Under the pieces are notes generated by a model. It had not been told where the DNA came from, ran no database searches, and saw only the letters and a list, made by a program, of their open reading frames with translations. From Imbricaverruca yamaguchii (taxonomy: Eukaryota; Arthropoda; Thecostraca; Neoverrucidae), in assembly GCA_034440575.1 (NCBI GenBank), contig JAOTOL010001546.1, positions 1,235,001 through 1,299,000 on the forward strand: 64,000 nucleotides of DNA, in the 5' to 3' direction. The position numbers and the translations under genes are program-made. Below, piece after piece: positions 22,678 to 34,959 of the stretch; the stretch's first letter is position 1, and every line of letters begins with the position of its first letter.

Positions 22678-23638
22678 TTTGGGTCCGCGTGACATTGAGC
22701 TCTTCCCCCCGCAGTACCGGGCTACGGCGGACCAGCCTCGTGGTCCGCGTGATATTCAGCTCTTCCCCCCGCAGTACCGGGCTACGGCGGACCAGCCTCG
22801 TGGTCCGCGTGACATTGAGCTCTTCCCCCCGCAGTACCGGGCTACGGCGGACCAGCCTCGTGGTCCGCGTGATATTAAGCTCTTCCCCCCGCAGTACCGG
22901 GCTACGGCGGACCAGCCTCGTGGTCCGCGTGATATTAAGCTCTTCCCCCGCAGTACGGGGCCAGCCTCTGGTCCGCGTATATTAGCTCTTCCCCCGCAGT
23001 ACCGGGCTACGGCGGACCAGCCTCGTGGTCCGCGTGACATTGAGCTCTTCCCCCGCAGTACCGGGCTACGGCGGACCAGCCTCGTGGTCCGCGTGACATT
23101 GAGCTCTTCCCCCGCAGTACCGGGCTACGGCGGACCAGCCTCGTGGTCCGCGTGATATTGAGCTCTTCCCCCGCAGTACCGGGCTACGGCGGACCAGCCT
23201 CGTGGTCCGCGTGACATTGAGCTCTTCCCCCCGCAGTACCGGGCTACGGCGGACCAGCCTCGTGGTCCGCGTGATATTAAGCTCTTCCCCCGCATACCGG
23301 GCTACGCGACCACCGGTCCCAGGCCTTCCCCATACGTCCGCGTGATCGAGCTCTTCCCCCGCAGTACCGGGCTACGGCGGACCAGCCCTGTCCCGGTTCC
23401 CCCGCAGTACCGGGCTACGGCGGACCAGCCTCGTGGTCCGCGTGATATTGAGCTCTTCCCCCGCAGTACCGGGCTACGGCGGACCAGCCTCGTGGTCCGC
23501 GTGACATTGAGCTCTTCCCCCCGCAGTACCGGGCTACGGCGGACCAGCCTCGTGGTCCGCGTGATATTAAGCTCTTCCCCCCGCAGTACCGGGCTACGGC
23601 GGACCAGCCTCGTGGTCCGCGTGATATTAAGCTCTGCC
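22678..23638. repeat. 60-bp tandem repeat, about 15 copies
   Basis: Units start at 22681, 22741, 22801 and 22861, exactly 60 apart. Each contains GAGCTCTTCCCCCCGCAGTA and CTACGGCGGACCAGCCTCGT. Most later units are 59 bp because one C is lost from the C-run. Two damaged regions (22945-22995 and 23290-23400) break the register. In one frame a 60-bp unit reads as a 20-residue peptide, but the 59-bp units shift it, so it is not coding. Confidence 0.95.
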
Positions 23639-23655
23639 GGGCCCCACTACAGTGT

Positions 23656-23862
23656 CACACTGTCGGTCATCAGTGTTGCAGTACCACACTGTCGGTCATC
23701 AGTGTTGCAGTGCCACACTGCCAGACTTCAGTGCTGCAGTGCCACACTGTCGGTCATCAGTGTTGCAGTGCCACACTGCCAGACTTCAGTGCTGGAGTGC
23801 CACACTGTCGGTAATCAGTGTTGCAGTGCCACACTGCCGGAGAGGTCAGACGGTGTGGCACT
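23656..23862. repeat. 29-bp minisatellite, seven copies
   Basis: CACACTGTCGGTCATCAGTG begins units at 23656, 23685 and 23714. Alternating units carry GCCAGACTTCAGTGCTG, giving a 58-bp dimer. It follows the 60-bp array with only about 20 bases between. Confidence 0.92.
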
Positions 23863-23869
23863 GCAGCAA

Positions 23870-24370
23870 TGATATGCGTCCCCCCGCGCGTGACGTCACG
23901 CTGTACTTGGGCCACGTGGCGCCCATTCCAGCGCGTGTTTTTTAAGCGGGCGGGCAGCTTGATTTGATTAAGAGTCGTTCTCTCTCGCTCATCGTGACAC
24001 CAGCCATTAGAACTCCAGTGGCTACATGGTTTAAATGTATCAAGACCAATGTGGCACTATGCTCAGGACGACGAAGAGCGCACTAAGATGTCGGCATATG
24101 CTTTCAATGGGCGCCTGCACAAAGAAAGAAGAAACCAGTCGGTCCTAAAAAACTGAAACCATTTCGTCCCGGCCAGCCATAACAACTTTGAGTGGTTCAG
24201 CAAAGTATGGCCTCGAACTGTATTTCCCAGCGGGGTGTTTTGCACCGGCTGTTTTAAGCTGATAGGCGCTGAGTACTGGTTACTACGACGAAGAGTGCGC
24301 GCGCTCAAAGCTGTCAGTGTAAATAGTGTTTTATTGTTCATCCAGCTGTTTTTACTGATGAAGCATGTGG
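23870..24370. other. Nothing recognised
   Basis: Unique DNA without identifiable domain or array. Confidence 0.45.
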
Positions 24371-24770
24371 TTCAGACACTGGTTCATATCGTGGTTCAGA
24401 CCGTGGTAAAGGCCAATGTTCATTCCGTGGTTCAGACAGTGGGTCAGACTGTGGTTCAGACAAATGCTCAGACTGTGATTCAGACCGTGGTTCAGACCCT
24501 GGTGCATTCAGACCGCGGTTCAGGCAGTGGTTCAGACTGTGGTAAACAGTGATTGACACCGATGCTCCGACCAATGTTCGGACGGCGGTTCAGGCAGTGG
24601 TTCAAACTGTGCTAGACAGTGATTGACACCGATGCTCCGACCAATGTTCGGACCGCGGTTCAGGCAATGGTTCAGACTGTGGTAGACAGTGATTGACACC
24701 GATGCTCCGACCAATGTTCGGGCCGCGGTTCAGACCGTGGCTCAGACGGCCGTTCAGGCCGTGGTCCGGT
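24370..24770. repeat. Short GTGGTTCAGAC units plus a 70-bp tandem repeat
   Basis: The left part is a degenerate 12-24-bp repeat of GTGGTTCAGAC. The right part has three copies of a 70-bp unit, with GTGATTGACACCGATGCTCC at 24549, 24619 and 24689, which itself contains the GGTTCAGAC phrase. Confidence 0.88.
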
Positions 24771-24774
24771 GACA

Positions 24775-26290
24775 ATCCGACCGGTCACCACCGCCACACT
24801 GACCGCTGGCGTGTCGGGTATGGCCGAGGGCGCTGGGACCTCGCCACACGCACAGAGGCCCGCGGGTCGCCATTCTGCGTGTCGCGGCCATTAGCGGCCG
24901 CCTTTGTTCTCTTCCCTGTACTCTCTAATGCGGGTGCTCAGCATGCCCTGCTATGGCCCGTTCTGCTTAATCGTTAGTCGACCATCAAAGCGTCGTGGCA
25001 TTCATGGCCGGAGTGGAAACGCGATACACCGCGCTGGTTTGGTAAATTTAAACGTGGACATATCTTGCAAGCCATCTGCAAATGCCAAGTGTGCCAATCA
25101 GTAAGGCCCAGGGGGAGTGTGCATATCGCCGTGCTGGAACATTGAGGCCAGACTAGAAAGCAGACAAGAGGTAGTGCTTCTAGGTGTGTTCCTTCTTTCA
25201 GAACTGTCCAGACAAATGAATGGACCACTTGCGCATACAGCCACCAGCCACAATTGCGCCCATATTAAACACTGCCATATTAAACAGGTCACAGCATTCC
25301 ACAGCACCGGGCCAGATATTTACCCACCTGAGAAAGCAGCAGGCGCCGACACAATAGCAAAGATCAGGACAGTTCAGCTTACGTCTGTGAGCTAATCGTG
25401 CTCGGATAGCGTCCGCAACAACCATCCTTGCACTCCTCAGGTATGTGTGTGTCGACACCAGCTCGACCATTGCCACAGTAACTGAATTAATTGCGCCAGC
25501 CATCAAAGAGCATGCTTGCAACATGTGCAAGTCCATTTTTTCCACGCCAAACTGACCTCCCATGTATCTATGAGCCTTTCACCAAGCGCTCCACTGCAAG
25601 TTCGAATATCGATTGTATCGGGTATGTCTGCCACGGCCTAATTAGCAGCATTGACGTCTTAACTGGCTAACCTATTGCATGTCCACCGTAATAACGTTGC
25701 TGCGGCCCGGGTAATACACAATGAACGATTGCCACGTCAGGATGTCCGGTGAGCCTTACGGAAAACGTTGCTTAATGATGCGTGTGTTTAACATGCGTCC
25801 TGGAAATGCCGCGGCTGCCACTGAAATGCATTGCGAATGGCCAACTTCAATTATGAATGGCAATGATTGCAAAGCGGGCCGTGATGCTGAAGGTTAATGG
25901 CTTCACGCACGTATGTCTGCCGCTCCTCGGCTGGTTAACATAGTAGGCGCTTTCATGTCACGCACCGCCCGTATCTGTGTGTCAGTCCTGGACCTGACAT
26001 TCAGACTCCAGCATTTAGCCGGCTGGGCGAACTGCTCGTCGGGCCCGGCGTTTTGTGTAGCAGCGAATGTGTGGGGATGTTGCACACATAACACGGGTCT
26101 GATGTTGCTGTCAGTGAGTGGTCCAACAGGTGCCGGGCTCAGCACAGGGGCTGCGTTCATATTAACCGGCGCCGTCTCGGGGGGGGGTGTCTTCAACTGC
26201 CCCCCAGTTTTTTCCTTACGAATAGTGAAAGAAAGGCGCACGGCAGCGCGCCGAAATTTGGCATACCTTTTCCCACATCAATTTGGCATG
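24775..26290. other. No recognisable gene
   Basis: Unique DNA with ORFs up to about 150 codons on both strands (for example 25913-26365 plus, 25198-25563 minus), none with a domain I know. A G-run is at about 26180. Confidence 0.5.
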
Positions 26291-26292
26291 GC

Positions 26293-26880
26293 AAGTTCAA
26301 CCAGTCGTCACGCTTTAACGGATCCAGATATTTTAATGAAGCTTTCAGCGTTTGCTTATCTTTAGGGATACAACAAAACGCATCAGAGGATTTTTTAACG
26401 TTTTTGATGACTTATTAGTTTTGCATATTTGCCTATTAGTGTTCAAATCGAGGAAGTTGACTTCAAACAACGTTTTTCGGTCCGCTCTACCCATTATAAA
26501 AAATTAAAGAACTTGAAGACTCAAAATTGTAAAATAAAAAGGATTCATTTTTGGGTGGCCAAAACAAATTATGGTTCTGGTCGATTTCGCTGTCATTTTC
26601 TGATTCCAAATAACTTGCCTTTTCTTTTTATCAAATATCCCACAAAATGAACTCCCCAGAGTCAAAAACATGACGTAAGTCGTGAAACCTAGGCTCCATA
26701 GTGACGTCACTTTTGGGGGATTTTGGGGAAGGGGTGGTGTCGGGCCCTACTCGTCGAGCGCTTTCCGATGACACCTCTTTCGTTTTCGTGCGCCGCTTAG
26801 TTGAGATATTAGAAGGGTTTCTATCACCCCCCCCCCCCCACGAGACGGAGTGTGAGGATCTGACCGGAGAGACTAGCTGT
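26293..26880 (+). repeat. Dispersed repeat family, copy 1
   Basis: Starts AAGTTCAACCAGTCGTCACG and runs to a GAGGATCTGACCGGAGAG end. It aligns along its whole length, with many substitutions and indels, to 27938-28615. Shared phrases include AAAACGCATCAGAGGATTTT, TTGCATATTTGCCTATT, CGATTTCGCTGTC and GATGACACCTC. It has no ORF and no clear terminal repeats. It could be a non-autonomous transposon or an old duplicated block. A poly-C run lies at about 26827-26840. Confidence 0.8.
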
Positions 26881-27468
26881 ACGGCTCAGTCCCCCGCAGC
26901 TTATCGTCCGTCCTGCACAGCGACGCTGAAATTACCAAACACGGAAGGGATAAGTCCGTCCTGCACGGTGGCTCTCAAATTGTCAAACACCGAAGTGGGA
27001 AAGTTTGAAATCTGAGTAGTTCAAATCCGGAGAAAATCCAAATTGTGGGCCAGCTGCCCATCCACCCAGTTCGAACTCCACTGGCGGGCCTCTGGGCCAC
27101 TGGTCCTACGGAACGGTGGCTCCCAGTCGCACCAGGCTCAGGTACCAGCGTGTATCGGCTGCTGGTGGTCGGACACAATGACTGCCCTATGCTCTATACA
27201 AGGCAGTTGTGAAATGGGATCCGTCCATGTGTGTTGTATTGTATGGAACGCCATGTTCACCAATGGTCCATTCATTCATTTCATCTATTCTGCCCATTTT
27301 GTGTGTTTATTAAACCGGTGTTTTCGTTTTCTTCGCAGCTATTCAATGGTTCAAATTTAGCGCGACGTCAACATTATGTGCCAGTACAAGGCGCCTATAA
27401 GGTTGCTCTGAACCGACGGCGAAAAGGTATTAGAAGCACAGTGCGATGGACTATTCGCGCACGTCATT

Positions 27469-27568
27469 AATAGGCGCATTGTCTTGAGTGTTTATACAGT
27501 TCATAGGCGTATTTCCTTGAGTGTGTATGCAGTTCATAGGCGTATTGCACATAGTGTTTATGCAGTTC
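27469..27568. repeat. 33-bp tandem repeat, three copies
   Basis: CATAGGCGTATTTCCTTGAG plus TGTGTATGCAGTT units are repeated three times with a few changes. Confidence 0.85.
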
Positions 27569-27654
27569 CGCGCCTCCAGCCATCGGTGCAGAGCTACAGT
27601 GATTTGGAATACGAAGCACGCACTAAATTGCATTGCTAAGCGCAGACATGGAGA

Positions 27655-27735
27655 AGTCGCTTCTACCCGAGACTGAACTCAGGTCCCCGGACCACCAATT
27701 AGTCACGCTACCACTGAGTTGCGGGAACCGATGGT
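27655..27735 (-). mobile_element. tRNA-derived SINE-like head
   Basis: The minus strand has an A-box-like GCAACTCAGTGGTAGCGTGA (complement of about 27704-27723) and a B-box-like GAGTTCAGTCTC (complement of 27669-27680) at the normal tRNA spacing. The stems are too damaged for a working tRNA. A body could not be defined. Confidence 0.5.
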
Positions 27736-27839
27736 CATTTGTCACCCTCGATTGTGGCTCCCCTGCACGGAAACCGCGGTCTGTGATTAACCCGTCCCGT
27801 CTCGGAGAGGTCTTCAGTTATGTCAAAATTTTGAAGTCA

Positions 27840-27915
27840 TGTCATCTAGGGTCAATGAGTTAGTCGATCTAGGGTCAATGAGTTAGTTGATCTAGGGTCA
27901 ATGAGTTAGTCGAGG
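27840..27915. repeat. 23-bp tandem repeat, three copies
   Basis: GTCTAGGGTCAATGAGTTAG-type units are repeated, ending just upstream of the second dispersed repeat copy. Confidence 0.85.
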
Positions 27916-27937
27916 TCAAGTGAGGTCACCTCCAAAA

Positions 27938-28615
27938 AAGTTCAACCAGTCGTCACGCTTTAACGAGTGCAGATATTTTATTGAAACTGTCAGCGTTTGC
28001 TTATCTTTAGGGGTGCAACAAAACGCATCAGAGGATTTTTTCCCGTTTTTGACTACATATATGTAGTCAAATACAGAAACAAATGTTTATATACATTTTG
28101 CATATTTGCCTATTGTTGTTCAAATCGAAGATTCTGGCTCAATTAAGCACTTTTTATTAGGGAAAGTTGACTTCCTACAACGTTTCTCGGTCTGCTCTCC
28201 ACATGAGAAGATAAAAAATTAAGGAAAACCTGAAAACTAATAATTTTGAAATTTCCCAAAATATAAAATTTATTTTTTGAGGGGGACAATTTTTATGGCC
28301 TTGATTGATTTCGCTGTCCTTTTCTGATTCCAAATACATTTTTTCTTCTTCAAATATCCCCCAAAATGAACTCCCCAAAGCCAAAAAACATAATGCAAGT
28401 CGTGAAAAGTCGTGAAAATCTAGCCCCCTAGTGATGTCACTATTGGAGGATTTTCTTTTTGAGGGTGTCGGTGGATCCGGACCCTACTCGTCGAGCGGTT
28501 TCCGATGACACCTCCTTCGTTTTCGTGCGACGCTTAGTTTGGATTTTAGAAAGGGGTTACTCTTCGCCCCCCTTCGAGACGTGGTGTGAGGATCTGACCG
28601 GAAAGCGGGTTTAGC
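27938..28615 (+). repeat. Dispersed repeat family, copy 2
   Basis: Matches 26293-26880 in the same orientation. It holds about 85 extra bases near 28050-28140, including the perfect 18-base palindrome GACTACATATATGTAGTC at 28051-28068. The extra part ends before GTTGACTTCC, where similarity to copy 1 resumes. Confidence 0.8.
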
Positions 28616-28970
28616 TGCCCGTGCGAAAAGGATTTATCGGTAAGCTCCTTTCCTGGGACAATAGCCTGAAAATAATCCAGGGTAAACATTGTACTGTAAC
28701 TTTATACATCAAAAAGTTGAAAGAGCGCACCTGACACTGAGTAGGAAAATTCAAACTTGAAATTCCCCATTTCACTGTGAAAGGCAGGGAATTGTGGAAA
28801 GTTGTCCGGCATTGGAAGTAGCCTATTACTTTCAGCAAAAAATAAGAACTGCTCATGACTATTGGAGAGCACATTGCTAAACATCAAACTTAACATAACA
28901 CTTCTGGCTTGAGGTGAAATAATTAGACTGAGTAACGCCGTAAAATATTATGGTTTGAAAAGCGTGGCCG
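28616..28970. other. Nothing recognised
   Basis: AT-rich unique DNA between the dispersed repeat and the 40/55-bp array. Confidence 0.45.
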
Positions 28971-28974
28971 TCTG

Positions 28975-29655
28975 GCCGGACCGGTCTGGCGACCTCTCCC
29001 ACCATAGACACGGGAGCAGACCCGGTCTGGCCGGGCCGGTCAGGTGACCTCTCCCACCATAGACACGGGAGTAGACCCGGTCAGGGGACCTCTCCCACCA
29101 TAGACACGGGAGCAGACCCGGTCTGGCCGGGCCGGTCAGGTGACCTCTCCCACCATAGACACGGGAGTAGACCCGGTCAGGGGACCTCTCCCACCATAGA
29201 CACGGGAGCAGACCCGGTCTGGCCGGGCCGGTCAGGTGACCTCTCCCACCATAGACACGGGAGCAGACCCGGTCAGGCGACCTCTCCCACCATAGACACG
29301 GGAGCAGACCCGGTCTGGCCGGGCCGGTCAGGTGACCTCTCCCACCATAGACATGGGAGTAGACCCGGTCAGGCGACCTCTCCCACCATAGACACGGGAG
29401 AAGACCCGGTCAGGCGACCTCTCCCACCATAGATACGGAAGTAGACTCGGTCTGGCCGGGCCGGTCACGTGACCTCTCCCACCATAGACACGGGAGCAGA
29501 CCCGGTCTGGCCGGGCCGGTCAGGTGACCTCTCCCACCATAGACACGGGAGTAGACCCGGTCTGGCGACCTCTCCCACCATAGACACGGGAGAAGACCCG
29601 GTCAGGGGACCTCTCCCACCATAGAGACGGGAGTTGACCCGGTCTGGCCGGGCCT
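28975..29655. repeat. Tandem array of two unit types, 55 bp and 40 bp
   Basis: Every unit has GACCTCTCCCACCATAGACA followed by CGGGAG and AGACCCGGTC. Long units add TGGCCGGGCCGGTCAGGT; short units lack it. About fourteen units in all, with long and short types mixed in runs (long-short-long-short, then other patterns). Confidence 0.93.
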
Positions 29656-30374
29656 GTAAAGTAAACCATCGATCGCATCATGGACACTGGAATAGGCTTG
29701 GTCGAGCCACAACTTGTCGGTAGTCATTGAATACCATGCAGACTAGACTCAAGTAAAACATCAAGATATATTGCTATCGAAATACTGCTGCAGTATGGAA
29801 AATTCGACGTGGAAAAACGAGCACGATAAGCTTATCTCTTGGTGATCAAAAATAGGCTTCGATCCTATTATTTCAAGAATTATTTTGTAAAGAGTGAACC
29901 TTCGTTTTCTGACCAAATGGAAGTCATTGCTTTTCAATATATTTATATAAACATGTACACCAATTGACTCACGTGGATCGAATGATACGTCAGATAAACT
30001 TCGCACAGAAACGATGAATGACGCTCAGACACAGATAGCATTCCGATTATCTGGCCAACCTTCGTGCCAATTAAGCAGGCAGTTGTGCGCTCTGCCGACC
30101 ATTATACCCGCTACCCAATCTGGCTCGCAACAGCGGCGTCTAATGCTTCCGGAGATTACAGCTCACCCCACTGGTGCGGACCAGATTTGGAAATGGGCCC
30201 AATTTTCCAAAGCCCAGACCAATTCGACCAGACCATGAGGACTGGCCGGACCAATCGAGCTCTGGTGCGAACGGTTCCCACTGCCGTCGTGTGCGGTAAT
30301 GCGGTCACAGGCCACCGTCGATTCACAGAGAACATACCCTAGAAGACGTCCCAGGCATGGTCGCATATAGACTG
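29656..30374. other. Nothing recognised
   Basis: Unique DNA; short ORFs only, no domain. Confidence 0.45.
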
Positions 30375-30775
30375 TACACCGGGAGATGTCTCAGGCAGCG
30401 TCACGGAGGCTGCACCCTGGGGGAAGTCTCGGACGGGGCGACACAGAGGCTGCACACTGGGGGAAGTCTCGGACGGGACGACACAAAGGCTGCACCCTGG
30501 GGGACGCTTCGGAAGGGGCGACACAGAGGCTGCACACTGGGGGAAGTCTCGGACGGGACGACACAGAGGCTGCACCCTGGGGGACGCTTCGGACGGGGTG
30601 ACACAGAGGCTGCACACTGGGGGAAGTCTCGGACGGGGCGACACAGAGGCTGCACACTGGGGGAAGTCTCGGACGGGGCGACACAGAGGCTGCACCCTGG
30701 GGAAAGTCTCGGACGGGGCGACACAGAGGCTGCACACTGGGGGACGTCTCTGACGGGGCGACACAGACTGTACGC
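30375..30775. repeat. 40-bp tandem repeat, ten copies
   Basis: GAAGTCTCGGACGGGGCGAC lies at 30423 and again at 30463, a 40-base period. Variants are ACGCTTCGGA for AAGTCTCGGA and GGGACGAC for GGGGCGAC. Since 40 is not divisible by three, overlapping ORFs arise in every frame. Confidence 0.95.
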
Positions 30776-30834
30776 TGGGAGATGCACCGGGCCTGGCCAC
30801 ATAAACTGTACACTCTGGGACACGTCCCGAAGGC

Positions 30835-31385
30835 GTGGCGACGATCAGCGCCGTCCCCCGGCCGCAGGAGGGGGGGGGGACGGCGTGGTGCCGATCAGCG
30901 CCGTCCCGCCGGCTGCAGGAGGGGGAGGTCAGCGTGGTGCCGATCAGCGCCGTCCCCCGGCTGCATGAGGGGGGGACGGCGTGGTACCGATCAGCGCCGT
31001 CCCCGGCTGCAGGAGGGGGGGACGGCGTGGTGCCGATCAGCGCCGTCCCCCCGGCCGCAGGAGGGGGGACGGCGTGGTGCCGATCAGCGCCGTCCCCGGC
31101 TGCATGAGGGGGGGACGGCGTGGTACCGATCAGCGCCGTCCCCCGGCTGCAGGGAGGGGGGACGGCGTGGTGCCGATCAGCGCCGTCCCCCGGCCGCAGG
31201 AGGGGGGGACGGCGTGGTGCCGATCAGCGCCGTCCCCCGGCTGCATGAGGGGGGGGGACGGCGTGGTACCGATCAGCGCCGTCCCCCGGCTGCAGGAGGG
31301 GGGGGGGACGGCGTGGTACCGATCAGCGCCGTCCCCCGGCTGCAGGAGGGGGGGACGGCGTGGTGCCGATCAACGCGCCGCGCCG
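30835..31385. repeat. ~47-bp GC-rich tandem repeat, about twelve copies
   Basis: Units contain GATCAGCGCCGTCCCC, GGCTGCAGGAGG and a G-run of five to nine followed by ACGGCGTGGT. Unit length varies with the G-run and C-run lengths. Confidence 0.93.
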
Positions 31386-31950
31386 TCCAGGCCGGGTCAC
31401 AGTGTGCCACGAGCCGCGGACGCTGATCGATGAGCGCGCCAGTGTCAACTGTGCTTTGTTATCTGGGAACGCCAGCGTTGCCGCCTTTCGGTTCAACTTC
31501 AGTTTGATGCATTGTGGTCATAGGAGATAATTATGCGGAAATGTTGACATCTGCCAGCTAGAGTTTACCGTAAATTCATTTAGGTTGCTCTTGGTTGTGC
31601 AGTATCGTACACTTTAAGGTAAACAATTCAGAAATATTTTCTGTTAGCCTCACTTCCACATGTGTTAGTTGTTATATGCTGTTCAGTTTTGGTGCTGTCG
31701 AGCTGCCAAATGTTCAAATTAATCAATGCCATCACTGTTTCTCAAGGTTTACCTTTCCGATAAAGCGTAGACAAAAACACAATATATACACCGTCTATTC
31801 GAGTGTGGCATTATGGTTGCCTGGTCCAAAGCCAACCCAATACAATGCTGATGAAAAGTATTTTAGAACACGTAATAAATTATACATTTTTGGTGCAGTT
31901 TTCAATAAAGATTTCCTAATTTTAGTCTTGTCACAACAAAGCACGTACAG
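31386..31950. other. Nothing recognised
   Basis: Unique, AT-rich in its second half. No domain or RNA gene seen. Confidence 0.45.
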
Positions 31951-31952
31951 GA

Positions 31953-32290
31953 TGGTCCAACACACAACAAGTCCGGTGGCCACGTCCCTCGATGATCCAA
32001 CACACAAAACACGTCCCGGATGATCCAACACACAAAACACGTCCCGGATCGTTCAACACACAAGACACATCCCGGATCGTCCAACACACAAAACACGTCC
32101 AGGATCGTCCAACACACAAAACACGTCCCGGATCGTCCAACACACAAACACGTCCCGGATCGTCCAACACACAAAACACGTCCCGGATGGTCTAACACAG
32201 AACACGTCCCGGGTGTGGCAGTACACAAATCACGTCCCGGGTGTGGCAATACACAAAACACGTCCCGGATTATTCGACACATAAAACGCG
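31953..32290. repeat. 28-bp minisatellite, about twelve copies
   Basis: The core CCAACACACAAAACACGTCC is separated by CGGATCGT or CGGATGAT. Period is 28 bases in the left half; the right half has longer, altered units. Confidence 0.93.
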
Positions 32291-32299
32291 TCTCATACG

Positions 32300-34950
32300 T
32301 GACAAAAGAATGGCCAAGGCTGACTGTGATTACTGTATTACTATCCTCCTGGCACACAAGCAGCTGTATAAATACTACGAAAAAGAATGCCACAATCTCG
32401 ACGAATGCCTAGACAATTTTCCGTCTACATGTGTTCGAAGTCGCCTGGATATGAGCGGCTTCACTGGATGCTTGTCTGTACCACCAGCTCTGGCGCAATT
32501 TCAGTCCGACGCACCACAGCCAGAGCCTGTGACTGGCCAAATGACCGTGGTGGTCATCGATGCTTCCTGATTATGTTGGAAGTAACTATGGGACCAGGGC
32601 CAGCACAATTATCTGTGGAATATAGTATTTTGTTGAGGAGTCGGGGTTGTGGAACTTAAACTTAGTCTGAGCTAACGCTGTTTTTGTGACATGACTATAA
32701 AGGAAATGCTACTGATCGGGTAGGAAAATGAAGGTCAAAACGGTACTCCAGCTTGCTATGCGGGCAGCATTTAATGACTGCCGATATCCAGAAGTGGTCG
32801 ATATTATCACCTTACATCGGTAGCGAAAGGAAGTGTAACCACGTGGAAAGGAAACATGGATGTTTCCTCACGTAGTTGGCTTTTCTCCCATTGAACACTG
32901 CATGGTGCCGGCAATGTCCGCCTGGCTAAGCTGCCTGGCACTCGCTTGCCCCCGTGGATCATCCTGACCGCTCTCCGAAGATTAGGGGCGCAGTCAGAAT
33001 GATGAAGGTGATCTTTCATTAGTTCAGTATTTACTGAATCGGTGAAGGACAATCACAGAGCACCGAAGTCAGTCGCATTGATATTGAATTCGGAACGCTT
33101 GAGGAAGAGGCGGCAACAATCAGCTTCCAAGTTTCTATTTTCCTCGACGTCCACTAACGTCTCATGCACACTGTACATGCGACATGAGGGAACGTACATC
33201 AAATTTAATATCTGCTGATATCCATTTAACAGTAATGTTGGGCTTAAACATTATCCTCACTGGCGGTTTGCGGAATACATTGCCTACGAGAGGAGATACA
33301 TTGCCATTGCCTATTGACACCCTCCTCGGGCAGTTCCGAACCAGCGGAAGTGAAGACACAACTGCAAATACATTGGATGTACTGGTTAATTTGCAGCAGT
33401 TAATAGCTTAACGACACCGCTTTGTCACTTAAGTGCCTGCTCGGCCGGTTGAAATTGGCCAATGTTTCCGAGTTATATTTATATAATTAGGTTCTGGTAA
33501 CTTTTGAACCAGCGAAGGGATCAATAACAACTGGATACCCGTCAAAATGTTCCGGCATGCGTAGCAAGATGCATGGGTATTGACTTCGACAGGACAGGCT
33601 TGAAATTCGATGGGCGCCTTTTTTTTGTCTTAGGCACTCCTTCACCCATGAGTCTGTTCGCATAGGGTTGCACAGGGACTGTTTTTTGTGTCTTACCAAT
33701 CTCGTATGCTATTCTTCTAAGCATGTTTCTTGATACCAACGGTCCATGCTGACTAACATCTGGAAAACGCGGTACAGTTTAAAGTCGAGACCTAGCAGGA
33801 GCTTTCTATCTTTGGTGGGTTAAAGCTCCTCCAGTGTTCGGATGCATCCCTCCAATAACTAGTTATCGTAACATGACACTATATGAGCGAGTCAAAATCA
33901 TTCCATTTGTTCTCCGGCTAGATGATCAAAAATGATGGTGTGGTGGGGGTGAGATTATTCTGTCACACACAGTCACTCGTAAGGCCGGACTGAGATCAGG
34001 AAGCCGAATTCGAATTAATTTATCGCAGATAATGTTCCAAATCATCTGACCACAAAGGATCAATCGCCCTGGAACCAATCAACTTTGAATACTACAAATG
34101 TCGTCGCAACTTTAGCCCAGTCGGGTAATATTTTCTACCTGGTTCAAGAAAGAGATGTTTGATTGCGTCCAGATTGAAGCCCTTCGCATACATCATGCAC
34201 GCAATTCAATGCAATCAACTGAGGTGATTCTTGCTGGTTATATACGCAACAATTTATACATGAGGTCGCCAACTCGAAGGATCTCACGGCGATTGTATGA
34301 CTTGTACAACCTTCGGGTATGCCGTACAAGTTTAGAGGTGCATCATAAATTTTTGGGATGCCTAAGCTTCAGGGAGTTATGTGTTATAATATGGTTATGG
34401 TCCAGTTTTAATGGTCCTCCCGTCCCTTGATGATATAGGGTCGACGGTTGTAAACAACCGCACGATAGACCCGAACATGTGATGCCACCCATCATGCATC
34501 GCTTCTTTTGAAAAATAAGTAGTGTTTCATCCCGGTTGTTAATCTGTTCGTCCCAGTGTGGATTGTTTTGAATTTTGCGGGCAGATATACTGGAATTTTA
34601 TTGCTGGCAATTGCCATCATTGTTATTATTGTGATATTTTATTGAGGTAGTATTAAAGCAGTGCTATCTGCAATTATTATTCGCTGCATGTTCTTCCTTA
34701 TTCGTCGTAAATGGTCGTGCTGTCAATGGAAGTGCGAATTACCATGTGGGGTTTCATGTATCTCTTTTTTTGTGTTTGAGCCGTTGCACTCGACCAATGA
34801 CCATGCATATGTGACAAGGCGACCAGTTGTCCCTGTAGTGTTGTCAGGTCCGAACGGTTAGCAGATCGATCGCTCGCCGCAGGAGCATTTGACACAGCCG
34901 ATGGACCCGGTGTTTTGTGCCCGGCGCCAGCATGCAAGGCCAGTCACAGC
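32300..34950. other. No recognisable gene
   Basis: Unique DNA. Short ORFs (for example 33184-33411 plus, 33542-33739 minus) show no family I recognise. This stretch and the GC-rich block after it lie upstream of the poly-Gln exon and would be intron if that gene extends to the left. Confidence 0.5.
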
Positions 34951-34959
34951 CGAGGTGGT

